From Acidobacteria bacterium 28-9 (lineage in GTDB: Bacteria; Acidobacteriota; Blastocatellia; Pyrinomonadales; Pyrinomonadaceae): a stretch of DNA of 64,000 bases. The position numbers and the translations under genes are program-made. Numbering within the stretch: the stretch's first letter is position 1; each line of letters begins with the position of its first letter. A model generated the notes under the pieces. It saw only the letters and a list, made by a program, of their open reading frames with translations, had not been told where the DNA came from and did no database searches. The stretch lies in NCBI GenBank assembly GCA_002050355.1, contig MWYY01000072.1:1-64000 (forward strand), in the 5' to 3' direction. Positions 29,364 through 38,377 of this stretch are shown piece after piece.

Positions 29364-29972
29364 TTACGAGCGTTTTTTACTTGTTTTGACAGCTTTCGTT
29401 TTTCCGCCGACTTTTTTCATCATCGCCGCCATTTCGCCGATTTCCTTATTTTGTTTGGCGATGGTTTCACGCGAGAACTTTTTCAGTTCAGCCGAATCGC
29501 CTTTAGTAATTTGCGTGTTCGACATCTCAATCGCCATTTTGTGATGCCGGGTCAAAGTATCCAGAAACAGATGGTCAAACGCTTTGCCGCCGGCGGCTTC
29601 GAGTTTTTTCATATCCGCTTCCGCCATTTTTTTCATCTCGCCCACCGACATACGTTTGTTTTTGAGGTTTATTCCGTCGGCTTCCTCTTCGCCCGGATAT
29701 AATTGCTCGCGCCTTGCTTGCAGTTCGGCAATATCCTTTTCCTGGTCGGCGATGACACGCCCGGCGAATTCTTTGACTTCAACCGTTTCCGCTTTGGTTT
29801 CAGCCAGCCGCGCCATTTCGATTCCGTCGCGGTGGTGCGTAATCATCAGGTCAATGTATTCCAAATCAACATCGCTGTGCGCCAGTGCCGGTATCGTCGC
29901 GGTCAAAGCGACAAACGTCGTTAGCAGCGCGAACGCCGCCAGCGTCAAGAAACTGTGTTTTTTGTTTTTCAT
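29364..29972 (-). CDS. DUF305 exported protein
   Basis: 202 residues: signal peptide to about residue 31 (ALAHSD), then two DUF305 halves with the signature metal-binding pattern: DLMITHHRDGIEMAR (near 42-56) and FLDTLTRHHKMAIEMSN (about 136-152). HH plus nearby Met and Asp/Glu are the expected ligands. The C-terminus is Lys-rich. AAGGAT precedes the ATG. DUF305 proteins typically accompany copper or silver resistance genes; a periplasmic metal-binding role is inferred. Confidence 0.88.
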   Translation of the reverse strand: MKNKKHSFLTLAAFALLTTFVALTATIPALAHSDVDLEYIDLMITHHRDGIEMARLAETKAETVEVKEFAGRVIADQEKDIAELQARREQLYPGEEEADGINLKNKRMSVGEMKKMAEADMKKLEAAGGKAFDHLFLDTLTRHHKMAIEMSNTQITKGDSAELKKFSRETIAKQNKEIGEMAAMMKKVGGKTKAVKTSKKRS

Positions 29973-30102
29973 ACCTTTATCCTTCCCTGTCGTTCATTTT
30001 TTGTTTCGCGTCCGGCGGCAAGCTAAAATCACTCAACCGCCTGACGCGAAAATTAACCGCACGCGGCATAAACCGCTTTTTCCCTTGCCGCCGGTCAAAA
30101 AC

Positions 30103-30822
30103 TTATTTCGACCATTTCGCTTTCCAATCCGCCATCATTTTAATCTCGGCTTCCTGCGCTTTGATTATTTGATTCGCCAGAGTCTTGATTTCCGGGTGTT
30201 CGGCTTTGGTCAACGCTTCGCGTCCCATCACGGTTGCGCCTTTGTGATGAGCCGACATCATATCGAGAAACATCAGGTCAAACTCCTTGCCGCCTCCGTC
30301 TTCCATCTTTTTCATCTCGCTGCCCATCATCATTTTCATTGAATCCATCATTCCGCTCATTTCCATATTTTTGGCGGCGGGCTTTCCGACATACCATTTT
30401 TCGCGCCAGTCTTTCATCTGCGCGATTTCCTTGTTTTGGTCGGTAATGATTTTTTTCGCAAACGCTTTCAACTCGGCATTCTGCGATTTTGTTTCAACCA
30501 TTTCCGCCATTTCAATCGCGCTCTGGTGATGCGCCGACATCGTATCCAAAAACTGTAAATCATACGGCGCGGACGCGGCATTCGGGTCGCTTTTCATCTG
30601 GCTCATCATTTCCGACATTCCGTGATTCGGGTCCGCCGTATTCTTCGGCATCGAATTGGCGGTAGTCGCCATATTCATATTTGTCATCCGGTTGGCGTTT
30701 GCCGCATTTGTCGCCACCGTCGTGTTCGTATTGCCGGTTGTCTGGCAAGCTCCGGCGAAAACCGCCAGAGCTAGACCGAAAACCGCCAGTGCAAAAAACT
30801 TAGGCGTTTTAGCGTAATTCAT
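30103..30822 (-). CDS. DUF305 lipoprotein
   Basis: 239 residues with a lipoprotein signal (FAGACQTTGN, lipobox Cys about 26) and an Asn/Thr/Met-rich linker. Two DUF305 motifs: FLDTMSAHHQSAIEMAE and FLDMMSAHHKGATVMG. It is very rich in methionine (MMDSMKMMMGSEMKKM), fitting Cu(I) or Ag(I) binding. AGGAGG precedes the ATG. A paralogue of the next gene in the operon, probably anchored in a membrane facing the periplasm. Confidence 0.88.
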   Translation of the reverse strand: MNYAKTPKFFALAVFGLALAVFAGACQTTGNTNTTVATNAANANRMTNMNMATTANSMPKNTADPNHGMSEMMSQMKSDPNAASAPYDLQFLDTMSAHHQSAIEMAEMVETKSQNAELKAFAKKIITDQNKEIAQMKDWREKWYVGKPAAKNMEMSGMMDSMKMMMGSEMKKMEDGGGKEFDLMFLDMMSAHHKGATVMGREALTKAEHPEIKTLANQIIKAQEAEIKMMADWKAKWSK

Positions 30823-30857
30823 ACTTTCCTCCTGTTTTGTTGAAAATTTAATTTTTG

Positions 30858-31211
30858 TTATTCGGCAATTATCGTCCCTTTCATCATATTCATACCGCAG
30901 CTAAAATTAATCTCACCGGCTTTTGTCGGCGTAATCTTGACGGTGACGTTCTTTTTGAGCGGCAGCTTTTTGCGGATATTCAGCGACGGAAACACGACTT
31001 CTTTGCCGCAGCCTTCGTTATCGGCGCGGTAGAAAACCAGAGTCAGCTTATGACCTTTTTCGACGTTGATAGTCGCGGGGCTGAAGCCGTTTTTGGTGAC
31101 TCTGACTTTAACGGTTTTCGGATGCGCGGCAACATCGGCGACGTTGACGCTTAAACTAATCATTACAGCCATCAAACCGACTGCCAGCATTTTCATCATT
31201 TTGTTTTTCAT
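30858..31211 (-). CDS. Secreted cupredoxin
   Basis: 117 residues. Signal peptide (to about residue 32, VAAHPK), then a cupredoxin-like domain: VRVTKNGFSPATINVEKGHK, FYRADNEGCGKEVVFPSLN and the ending FSCGMNMMKGTIIAE. The domain matches 17267-17647 and the C-terminus of the next gene. The conserved Cys pair and Met of CGMNMMKG are the probable ligands. Spacing of 35-60 bases to both neighbours indicates operon membership. Confidence 0.88.
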   Translation of the reverse strand: MKNKMMKMLAVGLMAVMISLSVNVADVAAHPKTVKVRVTKNGFSPATINVEKGHKLTLVFYRADNEGCGKEVVFPSLNIRKKLPLKKNVTVKITPTKAGEINFSCGMNMMKGTIIAE

Positions 31212-31269
31212 TTTGTTTTTTTCCTTATTTTTCCTTATTCTTCTTAATTTTTACTTTGTGTTATTCGCT

Positions 31270-32541
31270 TTAATTAACGATGACTTTGCCTTTCAGCATA
31301 TTCATCCCGCAGGCAAAACCGAGTTCGCCCGCTTCGGTCGGCGTAAATTCAACCAGCACGGTTTCGCCGACGGGAAGTTTTTTCGTGATGTTTAGTTTAG
31401 AGAAAATGACTTCACCGCCGCAGTTGTTCGCATCCTGACGGAAAAATGCGAGTTTGACGGGCTTGCCTTTCTCGACTTTAATTTCCGAAGGTTCGTAGCC
31501 GCTGCCGCTGACCGTAACTTTAATTGCGTCCGACGGCACGGATTGATTGCTCGCCGTTTTCGACTGTTCGCCTTCCGGCACACGCACGACGAACGGCACG
31601 CTGATAACTTTGCCGCCGCGCTGAAACTGCGCCCAGAGTTTGTAAAGTCCTGCTCGCGGAAACGCGGTGTGCGCCGCAACTTCCGACGCGCTCGGTTTTG
31701 TCGTCGTGCCTTCCATCGTCGCGTGGTCGTGTCCGCCGTCCGCGTGATTATCGGCTGGATTATCGCCCATTTTCATCGAATCCATTGATTCGCCTTTCGC
31801 CATCGGGTGCGCGTGGACGAAATCCTTCATATCCTCGCTGATGATGACAAAGTGCGCGAGTTCGCCCAGATAATTTTGCAAATCCGTCGCGGGTTTATTG
31901 GTCTTCGCGTCGAAAGCCTGAAAATCGAGCGTCAATTCCTGTCCGGCTTTTATTTCCGCGCTCGGTTTCATCACGACGCGCAAACCTTCGACGGTCTTTT
32001 CGAGCTTCTCGTCAACGACGAGCGCGACTTTGGCGCGTTCCGTTCCGCCGACTTTGACCGCAATCTGCTCGACGACCTGGGCGGCATCTTTCGGCGTAAA
32101 ATCGGCATACAATTTATAATCGCCGCCGTTCAGAAAAGTGTGCGAAACGCGGTATGAGCCGTCCGCCGATTGTTCCGGGTGAACGTGATAAAACTCCGCC
32201 AAATCGTTTGACACGACGAGCAGGTGCATCGGTTTTTCGTGGACGATTGGCAAATCTTTGACGATTGCGCCGTTTTTATCCTTGACGGTAAAAGAAAGCA
32301 CAGCGGGCGTTCCGGCGGTAATTTCAGCCGGTTCGCTTTTAAAATCAACTTTGAAAGCCCGCGCCGCGTCGGTTGTTACATTTGCATTATTTGCCGCTGC
32401 GCTGTTTGTTGCAACAGCCGCATTCGAGTTGTTTTCATTTCCCGTCTGCGCCGTATTGCCGCATCCTGCAAACCACATTGCGCTCAAAAAAAGCGCGATA
32501 ATTCCAGGTAAAATAAATAACTTTTTCATATTATTTCTCAT
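31270..32541 (-). CDS. Lipoprotein fusing YtkA-like domains to a cupredoxin
   Basis: 423 residues. Lipobox WFAGCGNT (Cys about 26), Asn-rich linker, then two beta-sandwich units: residues about 60-165 (KPMHLLVVSNDLAEFYHVHPE) and about 170-320 (LAHFVIISEDMKDFVHAHPM, followed by a His/Met/Asp-rich loop with GHDHATMEG). The C-terminal 90 residues form a cupredoxin-like domain ending FACGMNMLKGKVIVN. HxH-type motifs and Met clusters suggest several metal sites in one periplasmic protein. It immediately precedes the cupredoxin gene and follows the RND adaptor. Confidence 0.85.
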   Translation of the reverse strand: MRNNMKKLFILPGIIALFLSAMWFAGCGNTAQTGNENNSNAAVATNSAAANNANVTTDAARAFKVDFKSEPAEITAGTPAVLSFTVKDKNGAIVKDLPIVHEKPMHLLVVSNDLAEFYHVHPEQSADGSYRVSHTFLNGGDYKLYADFTPKDAAQVVEQIAVKVGGTERAKVALVVDEKLEKTVEGLRVVMKPSAEIKAGQELTLDFQAFDAKTNKPATDLQNYLGELAHFVIISEDMKDFVHAHPMAKGESMDSMKMGDNPADNHADGGHDHATMEGTTTKPSASEVAAHTAFPRAGLYKLWAQFQRGGKVISVPFVVRVPEGEQSKTASNQSVPSDAIKVTVSGSGYEPSEIKVEKGKPVKLAFFRQDANNCGGEVIFSKLNITKKLPVGETVLVEFTPTEAGELGFACGMNMLKGKVIVN

Positions 32542-32557
32542 TGTTGTTTCTTAAATT

Positions 32558-34603
32558 TTATGCTCCGGGCTGTGTTGCGCGGAGTTGATAAATTCCTTCC
32601 GTAACAACTCTATCGTTTTCTTTTAAGCCCGATTTGACTTCATAAAAGTCCGCGCCTTCCGCGCCCAAGGCGACGGGGCGTTTTTCAAAACTCTCGCCGC
32701 CCGTGAAAACGAACACGAAGGTTTGTCCCTGTTCGGTGACGACCGCCGTTTTCGGGACGGCTAAAACCTGCGCGTTGCCGCTCGTGTCAATCGTCATCTC
32801 GACGAAATTGCCGTCGCGCAGTCGCTGAAGCGGATTGACGACTTCATAAATTACCGGCACGGTGCGTGTTTGCTCATTTACGGTTTGCCCGATGGAAACT
32901 AATCTGCCGTCGCCGTCCGCCGTGCCGATGGTATAAACTTCGCCCGACAAAGCTGCCGACGTAAAACTAGCTCTGGTTGATTCGCGCACGACGGGCAAAT
33001 CTTTTTCAAAAACCTGCGCTTCAATCAAAACCGTTGACAGATTAACGATTGAAAGCAATTCAGTCCCGCTTTCAACTTGCTGCCCGCTGGTCGCTTTGAT
33101 TTCGCTGACCGTTCCCGTGACCGGCGCGGTCAAAGGAAACGAGCGCGTCGGCTGATTGACACGCGGCGCGCGGAAGATGTTTTGTCCGGCGTTCGCCGCT
33201 CTGATTTGGTCGCCTAAAAGTTTGACCTGCTGGTCTGCCGAAGCGACTTCCTGCTCGGCGACGCGCACGGCGGTTAACGCTTCTTCAACGCGCTTTTTGG
33301 GAACTGCTCCGACTTCTACCAAATTTTCTGACCGGCGCAATTCGCGTTGCGCCTGAGCCAAACGAGTTTTGGCTTGACTGGCGGCGGCGCGTTGCTGTGC
33401 CTGCTGTCCCTGAAGCGCGAGAGCCGTGTTTCTAAGTTCCAACTTCCGGGCTTCGATTTCCCTTTGTTGGGCTTCGACTTCCAATCTTTGCGATTCGAGT
33501 TCGGTCTGTCCCGAAACATCTAAAATCTGCTCAACCGAACCAATTTGCTCGCCGCGACTGACCGCCGACCCTAAACTCAAGCCTTGCCGCAAAACAATTC
33601 GTCCGGCGACCGGCGGAACGACGACGGCTTTTGCGTCAGGACGAGCCCGCACTACACCCGTCGTTTTCAGCCCGCTCGTGATTTGTTTAATTGAAACCGG
33701 CGCGGTTTTGATGCCGAATAAAATCTGCGATTCTTTCGGGACAATCAAAGAGGTTTGCAAAGCGTTTGCCGGCGCGGTTTCGTTTTCCATTGCCGCGCCG
33801 CTTGTGCCGAGAGCAGGCATCGCGGCAAGGCTTCGGGTTTGGCGCGGCGGCGAAAAATATGCGAGCGCGGCAGTTCCCAAAGCAAACATCAAAAGCGCGG
33901 CGACTGCCACGGGTGCCATTTTTCCGGCTCTTTGTTTCCGATTTTCCTCGCTTCCCCGCGTCTTCAACACAAACATCCCAATCGCTCCGAGCGCGAGCAG
34001 ACTCAAAATTCCGAGTCCGAGCCAAAACGTCCAATTAATCGGAGCTTTAGTCACGCTGATTGGAAAATCCGTCGAAAAACTACGATTGTCGGCGGTTGTC
34101 ACGGCAAAGGCGATTTTAAAGTTTCCGGCGTTCGTGAAAGTGTAAGAGCCGCGGTAAAATCCGCCTTCAAACTTTAACGGCAGATTACCCGCCACCGATT
34201 GTCCGTCGGCAGTCGTCACGTTTGCGACAACAGCCGCGTCCTCAATCGGCGCAGGCTCGCCGCCGCCGAAGCCGCCTTCCACTTTTTCCGCCGCCCGCAC
34301 AGCGAACTGCGTAGTTTCGCCCGTTCGCGGGTCTGACGGAACCCGTTCAAAGACGAGATTAAAATTGCCCGCGTCAGTCTGGACGTTGCGTTCGGCGCGG
34401 GCGATTGTAATCGCGCTTTTTCCCGTTTGCGCCGCCGTTTGCGTTTTTTTGTCAGCCGAATGGTCTTCGCCTTCGTGCGCGGAAACAGTTGGCAGTTGGC
34501 AGAAGCAGTAAGCGGCAAAAACGAGCAGAAGCAGACTGCCGACTGCCACTGCCGACTGCCGACTGAAACTTAAACCTTGAACTTTGAACCTTGAACTTTT
34601 CAT
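32558..34603 (-). CDS. RND efflux periplasmic adaptor with an N-terminal extension
   Basis: 681 residues, about 250 longer than usual adaptors. After the signal peptide comes HEGEDHSADK and a YtkA-like beta domain (about 65-190: GNFNLVFERVPSDPRTGE, FYRGSYTFTNAGNFKIAF), then a membrane helix (about 195-215) and a second hydrophobic segment (about 230-250). The canonical adaptor follows (about 290-680): lipoyl halves, a long coiled coil rich in Gln/Ala/Arg, and a beta-barrel (GTVSEIKATSGQQVESG, VTEGIYQLRA). Its start overlaps the previous stop by one base (TAATG). The signal-peptide code is partly made of 7-bp repeats (34486-34600). It should link the pump to TolC. Confidence 0.88.
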   Translation of the reverse strand: MKSSRFKVQGLSFSRQSAVAVGSLLLLVFAAYCFCQLPTVSAHEGEDHSADKKTQTAAQTGKSAITIARAERNVQTDAGNFNLVFERVPSDPRTGETTQFAVRAAEKVEGGFGGGEPAPIEDAAVVANVTTADGQSVAGNLPLKFEGGFYRGSYTFTNAGNFKIAFAVTTADNRSFSTDFPISVTKAPINWTFWLGLGILSLLALGAIGMFVLKTRGSEENRKQRAGKMAPVAVAALLMFALGTAALAYFSPPRQTRSLAAMPALGTSGAAMENETAPANALQTSLIVPKESQILFGIKTAPVSIKQITSGLKTTGVVRARPDAKAVVVPPVAGRIVLRQGLSLGSAVSRGEQIGSVEQILDVSGQTELESQRLEVEAQQREIEARKLELRNTALALQGQQAQQRAAASQAKTRLAQAQRELRRSENLVEVGAVPKKRVEEALTAVRVAEQEVASADQQVKLLGDQIRAANAGQNIFRAPRVNQPTRSFPLTAPVTGTVSEIKATSGQQVESGTELLSIVNLSTVLIEAQVFEKDLPVVRESTRASFTSAALSGEVYTIGTADGDGRLVSIGQTVNEQTRTVPVIYEVVNPLQRLRDGNFVEMTIDTSGNAQVLAVPKTAVVTEQGQTFVFVFTGGESFEKRPVALGAEGADFYEVKSGLKENDRVVTEGIYQLRATQPGA
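34486..34600. repeat. Seven-bp periodic repeat forming part of a signal-peptide code
   Basis: On the plus strand, ACTGCCG units (34534-34564, one shortened) are followed by AACCTTG/AACTTTG units (34573-34597); further AGTTGGC-like units lie at 34487-34500. The block overlaps codons 2-38 of the RND adaptor. Similar 7-bp periodic blocks elsewhere in the window are intergenic. Confidence 0.7.
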
Positions 34604-35220
34604 TAGTGTGAGTGTGCCGCTCCGTAAAGTGTCTGCATTGCCAACATATCCGCGCCGATTGCCGCAATCATCGCTTCCGCCATCGAAGCGTCCGCGCCGT
34701 TCGGTTTAATTTTTTCGTCGAAAGTTACTACGTCGTCGTGACCTTTACCATTAAACTGCGTGAGAAAAGCGGCGGGAACGCCCTCGGCGCGAACTTCCTT
34801 GATAAAGGGTGAACCGTTTTTGTTTTCATAAACGACGACGACATCACGACCTCCCGCTTTAACAATGGTCGCCGCGCCGATTTGTTTTCGCGCTCCGCCG
34901 GCGGTCGAAAAAGCTAAATAAGAATGATGGTCGGTGTCTGTCATTTTCCCGCCCGAATTATTCTCGATTTCGGTAATTTGTTCTTTGGTCAAATCTTTAT
35001 GCTGCGTGGTAAAACTCTGCGCGTCGGGGAACGCGGCTTTGATTGCCGCCGGTGTTTCATCGGCTTTTTTCGGCGCGCTGCTGTTGGCGACGGTGGTCGT
35101 ATTCGCGCTCGTTGTATTAGTCGTTGTATTAGTCGTTGTTGTAGTTCCGCCGGAACACGCCGCCGCCAAACCGAATGCCGCGCTTAAACCGACGATTGTC
35201 AAAAATTTTAGTTTGTTCAT
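34603..35220 (-). CDS. Lipoprotein with an FMN-binding-like domain
   Basis: 205 residues: lipobox (AAACSGG, Cys about 22), Thr/Asn-rich linker, then a domain of about 140 residues with FPDAQSFTTQHKDLT, YLAFSTAGGARKQIGAA, VVVVYENKNGSPFIKEV and VTFDEKIKPNGADASMAEAM, resembling FMN-binding-type domains. It ends in AAHSH, a possible metal-binding tail. The stop overlaps the adaptor start, so translation is coupled. A periplasmic electron-transfer or metal-reduction role is possible; assignment is by pattern only. Confidence 0.6.
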   Translation of the reverse strand: MNKLKFLTIVGLSAAFGLAAACSGGTTTTTNTTTNTTSANTTTVANSSAPKKADETPAAIKAAFPDAQSFTTQHKDLTKEQITEIENNSGGKMTDTDHHSYLAFSTAGGARKQIGAATIVKAGGRDVVVVYENKNGSPFIKEVRAEGVPAAFLTQFNGKGHDDVVTFDEKIKPNGADASMAEAMIAAIGADMLAMQTLYGAAHSH

Positions 35221-35239
35221 TTTCTCTTTTCCTCTTGTT

Positions 35240-36781
35240 TTAATTTGATTTTTGTTTGTCCGCTATTTCAACCGGATTCTTTCTGATGGGAATCGGTTGA
35301 AGCGATTTTAAAAACTTTTCCTTATCAATTTGCTGCGGAACGATTCGTTCGTCCGGCAAAACCGAAACTCCGCCCGGCGAAAAACCCGTTGCCGGAAGCG
35401 TCGAGCCGAGAGCCGTTTCGAGCTCGGTCAGCGCGTTGTAATAATCGCGCAGAGATTGATTGTAGCCGGTCACGTTTTCGGTCAGGCGGCGTTGTTCATT
35501 GACGACTTCAAAAACGGAAAATTCGCCCAATCCGTAAGCCGAGCGGACGGTTTGCAGATTCGCTTCCGAGCGCGGCAGAATTTGCGTCGAATACAAAACG
35601 AGCGATTCGGCTGCCGCGCGGTATTTGCGATAGGCGACGGCGACATCGCGTTTAATAGTTGATTCCAAAAATTCTCTCGTGCGCGTCGCCTGCAATCGCT
35701 CGCCGGTCGCCGATGCGATTTCGCCTTGATTGCGGTTGAAAATCGGAATATCAACCGACACGCCGAACGTCAATTCGTTATCTTTGTCGAGCGCGAAGCC
35801 GCCGCCTGCCGTCGGGGGCAAATCAACAATGCCTTTGCTGCGCGAAAAACGAACCGAAGCGGCGACGTTCGGAACAGCTTGCGCCCGCGCCAGATTGATT
35901 CGCGCCGCGCCGAGCTGCTCGCCGATTAGTGCCGCCTGCAAATCAGCTCGCTCGCGCAATGCGATGTCCGTTAGTTCCGTCAAACCCAAATCGAGACGAG
36001 GCGGTCGGTCGGCTTGCGGCGCAAGGCGCAAAGATTCGGTAACGTCCGCTCCTGTCAAAGTTCTCAAATTCAAAAGCTGCGTTTCAAGTTCGCTTCTGGC
36101 TTGAATCGCCTGCACTTTCAAGCGGTCGCTTTCGACGCGCACTAAATTGACATCGAGCGGCGCGACATCGCCTTCTTTCAAACGCGCTTCGGTCACGCGA
36201 ACGATTTCTTCATCGGCGGCAATGAGTTTTTCTAAAATATCGAGTTGGCGAGCGGCGGCAATCGCATTCGTATAGCTTTGACGAATTTCGGCGGCAAGCT
36301 GTCTTTCCAGTCTGACGACTTCGGCGCGTATCTGACTGAGTTCGAGTTCGGCGACCGCGACGCGCTTTGACCTTTTTCCGCCGAGTTCAAAAACCTGCGA
36401 CACGCCGACCGATAAATCTGATTCCGCCTCGCCGCCTAAAAAACGCGGACTGCCGTATTCGGCATCGAGCGTCGGATTAGGTCGAAGTCTTGCTTGTCTG
36501 ACGCGCCCTTCAGCAATCGCCAGACGCTGCCGCGCCGCGAGTAAATCCGCGCGCCGGCTTCCGCCGAGTTCGACGAGTCTTTCAACCGTCAAGCCGTCCT
36601 GCCCGACGAATTGCGCCGAACTCAATTTCACCGACGTTTGCGTCGGCGCGAGAACGGGCTGATCCTGCGAAAAAGCGGAGGCAATGAAAACAAACATCAC
36701 CGCCGCCGTCGCAAAAATACGGGAGAAAACTCCCGACTGAAAAAAACTGCCCTGATTCGATTTCTTGGTTGTCAAAAACAT
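35240..36781 (-). CDS. TolC-family outer-membrane channel
   Basis: 513 residues from the ATG at 36781, chosen because it avoids overlap with the previous gene and puts the signal peptide (to about SAFSQDQ) at the N-terminus. Two repeats of the outer-membrane efflux protein domain with long helices: LAARQRLAIAEGRVRQARLRPNPTLDAE and ANLQTVRSAYGLGEFSVFEVVNEQRR. It would form the outer-membrane duct for the RND pump encoded downstream; substrate follows the pump. Confidence 0.92.
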   Translation of the reverse strand: MFLTTKKSNQGSFFQSGVFSRIFATAAVMFVFIASAFSQDQPVLAPTQTSVKLSSAQFVGQDGLTVERLVELGGSRRADLLAARQRLAIAEGRVRQARLRPNPTLDAEYGSPRFLGGEAESDLSVGVSQVFELGGKRSKRVAVAELELSQIRAEVVRLERQLAAEIRQSYTNAIAAARQLDILEKLIAADEEIVRVTEARLKEGDVAPLDVNLVRVESDRLKVQAIQARSELETQLLNLRTLTGADVTESLRLAPQADRPPRLDLGLTELTDIALRERADLQAALIGEQLGAARINLARAQAVPNVAASVRFSRSKGIVDLPPTAGGGFALDKDNELTFGVSVDIPIFNRNQGEIASATGERLQATRTREFLESTIKRDVAVAYRKYRAAAESLVLYSTQILPRSEANLQTVRSAYGLGEFSVFEVVNEQRRLTENVTGYNQSLRDYYNALTELETALGSTLPATGFSPGGVSVLPDERIVPQQIDKEKFLKSLQPIPIRKNPVEIADKQKSN

Positions 36782-36798
36782 TCTGAATTTTCTCTCAC

Positions 36799-37437
36799 TC
36801 AAGCGGAAACGGTTTCTTCCCCGATTTGTTTTTCGTCCGCCATTCGCCACACGAAGTAAAACAAAATCCCGAACAATCCCAAGACAACCGCGCCGACCAG
36901 ATAAAGCAAAGCCGTATTCAGCCAGGACGCGCCGCCTTCCGCCGTTTCCGTCGAATGATGCGCGACTTCAACGCCGGAAAATGTCGCCGTATCCGTTTCA
37001 TTGCCGGATTTTAAGTTCGCGCGGACATTATAATTTCCTTCGGTCAGCGCGGGGATTTTTAGATTGTAGCTTCCGGCGGCGGTTTTTTCGGCGGCAATTT
37101 GCGTCACCGAGCCGCTTGCAGATTCGATTTCGATGGTCGGAACGGCTTCGTCAACCGCTTCGTTGGTGGCAAATTTAGTAACGAACAAACGGGCGGAAGC
37201 CGCCGTATCCGGTTCGAGCGCGGAATGTTTCAGTGTTATCTCAAAATCGCCGAGCCGAACGGTGCGCGAAACGGTTCCTGCCGCGGTCACGGCGGTTTTC
37301 GGCTTTTCGTCGCCGTGGTCTTCGCCGCCGTGAGCAAAAACTTGAGTTATATTTGCCGAAAACAACAGCGCGAACATCGCCAAAAGAGCGGCTGCCGAAC
37401 TTCGCGGCTTAATTATGCCGGTATTAATTACTTTCAT
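36799..37437 (-). CDS. Membrane-anchored YtkA-like protein, first gene of the RND operon
   Basis: 212 residues: signal peptide (to VFAHGGEDHGD), then a beta-sandwich (about 50-165) resembling the extension of the RND adaptor (LKHSALEPDTAASARLFV, GSYNLKIPALTEGNYNVRA), a His pair (VAHHSTE) and a C-terminal membrane helix (about 175-200). The start is supported by AAGGAG. The HGGEDHGD stretch after the signal peptide is a probable metal-binding patch, repeated as HEGEDH in the adaptor. It heads the operon that runs down to 25354. Confidence 0.75.
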   Translation of the reverse strand: MKVINTGIIKPRSSAAALLAMFALLFSANITQVFAHGGEDHGDEKPKTAVTAAGTVSRTVRLGDFEITLKHSALEPDTAASARLFVTKFATNEAVDEAVPTIEIESASGSVTQIAAEKTAAGSYNLKIPALTEGNYNVRANLKSGNETDTATFSGVEVAHHSTETAEGGASWLNTALLYLVGAVVLGLFGILFYFVWRMADEKQIGEETVSA

Positions 37438-37861
37438 AAAAATTATCTCCTTAAATCTTTCTCGAAAAATAGATTTGACGGATTGTTCCTGTAATTTTTC
37501 TCCTAAAACCTACTGCAAAGCCCGTGCCGTAACCCGACCCTTTTCAAAGAATTACTTAATGCCGAAAAACATTAGGCTTTCCGCCGATTTCTGGAAAACT
37601 CACGAGCATTTAACCGGCATCGTCTTGCCTATTAGCAAACATAGTTGTCTGATAACGAACAGTCGTTTCGAGAATCCCGTTTAACCGGGTGATTTAGGCG
37701 GCTGTAATTTGTCGGTGGGAAATAAGAACCTGAAATCCTGTTAATACGCGCCATAAACAATCGTCGAAAAAGAACCGAGTTTTTGGGGCGGTAAGAATTA
37801 TTGTGTGATTCCAAATTTAAAGAAAATAAGGGAAATTACACGGATGACATTAAGAAAATAG
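37438..37861. other. Intergenic region between the two RND systems
   Basis: About 420 bases upstream of the minus-strand RND operon. No 20-bp-spacer MerR promoter is visible here, unlike at copZ, and no promoter that I would defend. Short open frames in both directions have no protein character. Confidence 0.45.
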
Positions 37862-37996
37862 AATTTCGATGATTTGTTTTGGGATTATCAGAATCCTGAA
37901 GACTTGCCCGATGAGAACGGATTATTAAAACAATTGACGAAAGCTCTGCTTGATGCGAGCGACGGACGCGGAATTGACACACAAATCAGACTTTAA
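37862..37996 (+). mobile_element. Remnant of an IS256-family transposase N-terminus
   Basis: A frame opening after a TAG (no start codon) reads ...NPEDLPDENGLLKQLTKALLDASD and stops at TAA 37994-37996. The segment from NPEDL to KALL resembles the conserved N-terminal part of IS256/mutator-type transposases (GKNGLLKQLTKALLERAL). Everything downstream of it is missing, and no terminal inverted repeats were found. A short decayed fragment. Confidence 0.5.
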
Positions 37997-38108
37997 TGCC
38001 AATTCGGAATCGGAGTTTGGCGATGAATCAAATAGTGATACTTTTTGAGGGTAGAATGCTGATTGCGGGACTGACAGAAAACTCAATTACACAAAATATT
38101 TGACACTA

Positions 38109-38354
38109 TCAATCTTTAGGACGAAGGACAATTTCATCTTCACACACGCGGATTGTTTCTTCCGGGATTTTTATGGGATTCTGGCGTGTAACCCGGTAAA
38201 TTTTCTCCGTTTCAAGACCGACTGCCACGAACTCTTCACACTTTGGTTGGGTCGGCACATTATTTTCAAACAAGGTAATCCGGGCAAAGCTAAAAATCAC
38301 ACCGACAATGAAAGTTAATAATGCCGTCATCAATTTTTTAGGAAAACTCCTCAT
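38109..38354 (-). CDS. Small exported or anchored protein
   Basis: 81 residues from the ATG at 38354. N-terminal hydrophobic segment (about 8-26) after a basic start, then a soluble part with two cysteines (QPKCEEF and IRVCEDEIV). It follows merR by 23 bases on the same strand, so it is probably co-transcribed with it. No recognised family. Confidence 0.55.
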   Translation of the reverse strand: MRSFPKKLMTALLTFIVGVIFSFARITLFENNVPTQPKCEEFVAVGLETEKIYRVTRQNPIKIPEETIRVCEDEIVLRPKD

Positions 38355-38377
38355 ATTCAACTGGCGTGACCGGCAAT

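Noticed and set aside
33426-34145. 239-codon plus-strand frame opposite the RND adaptor
   Set aside because: Antisense to a conserved adaptor; no protein character of its own.
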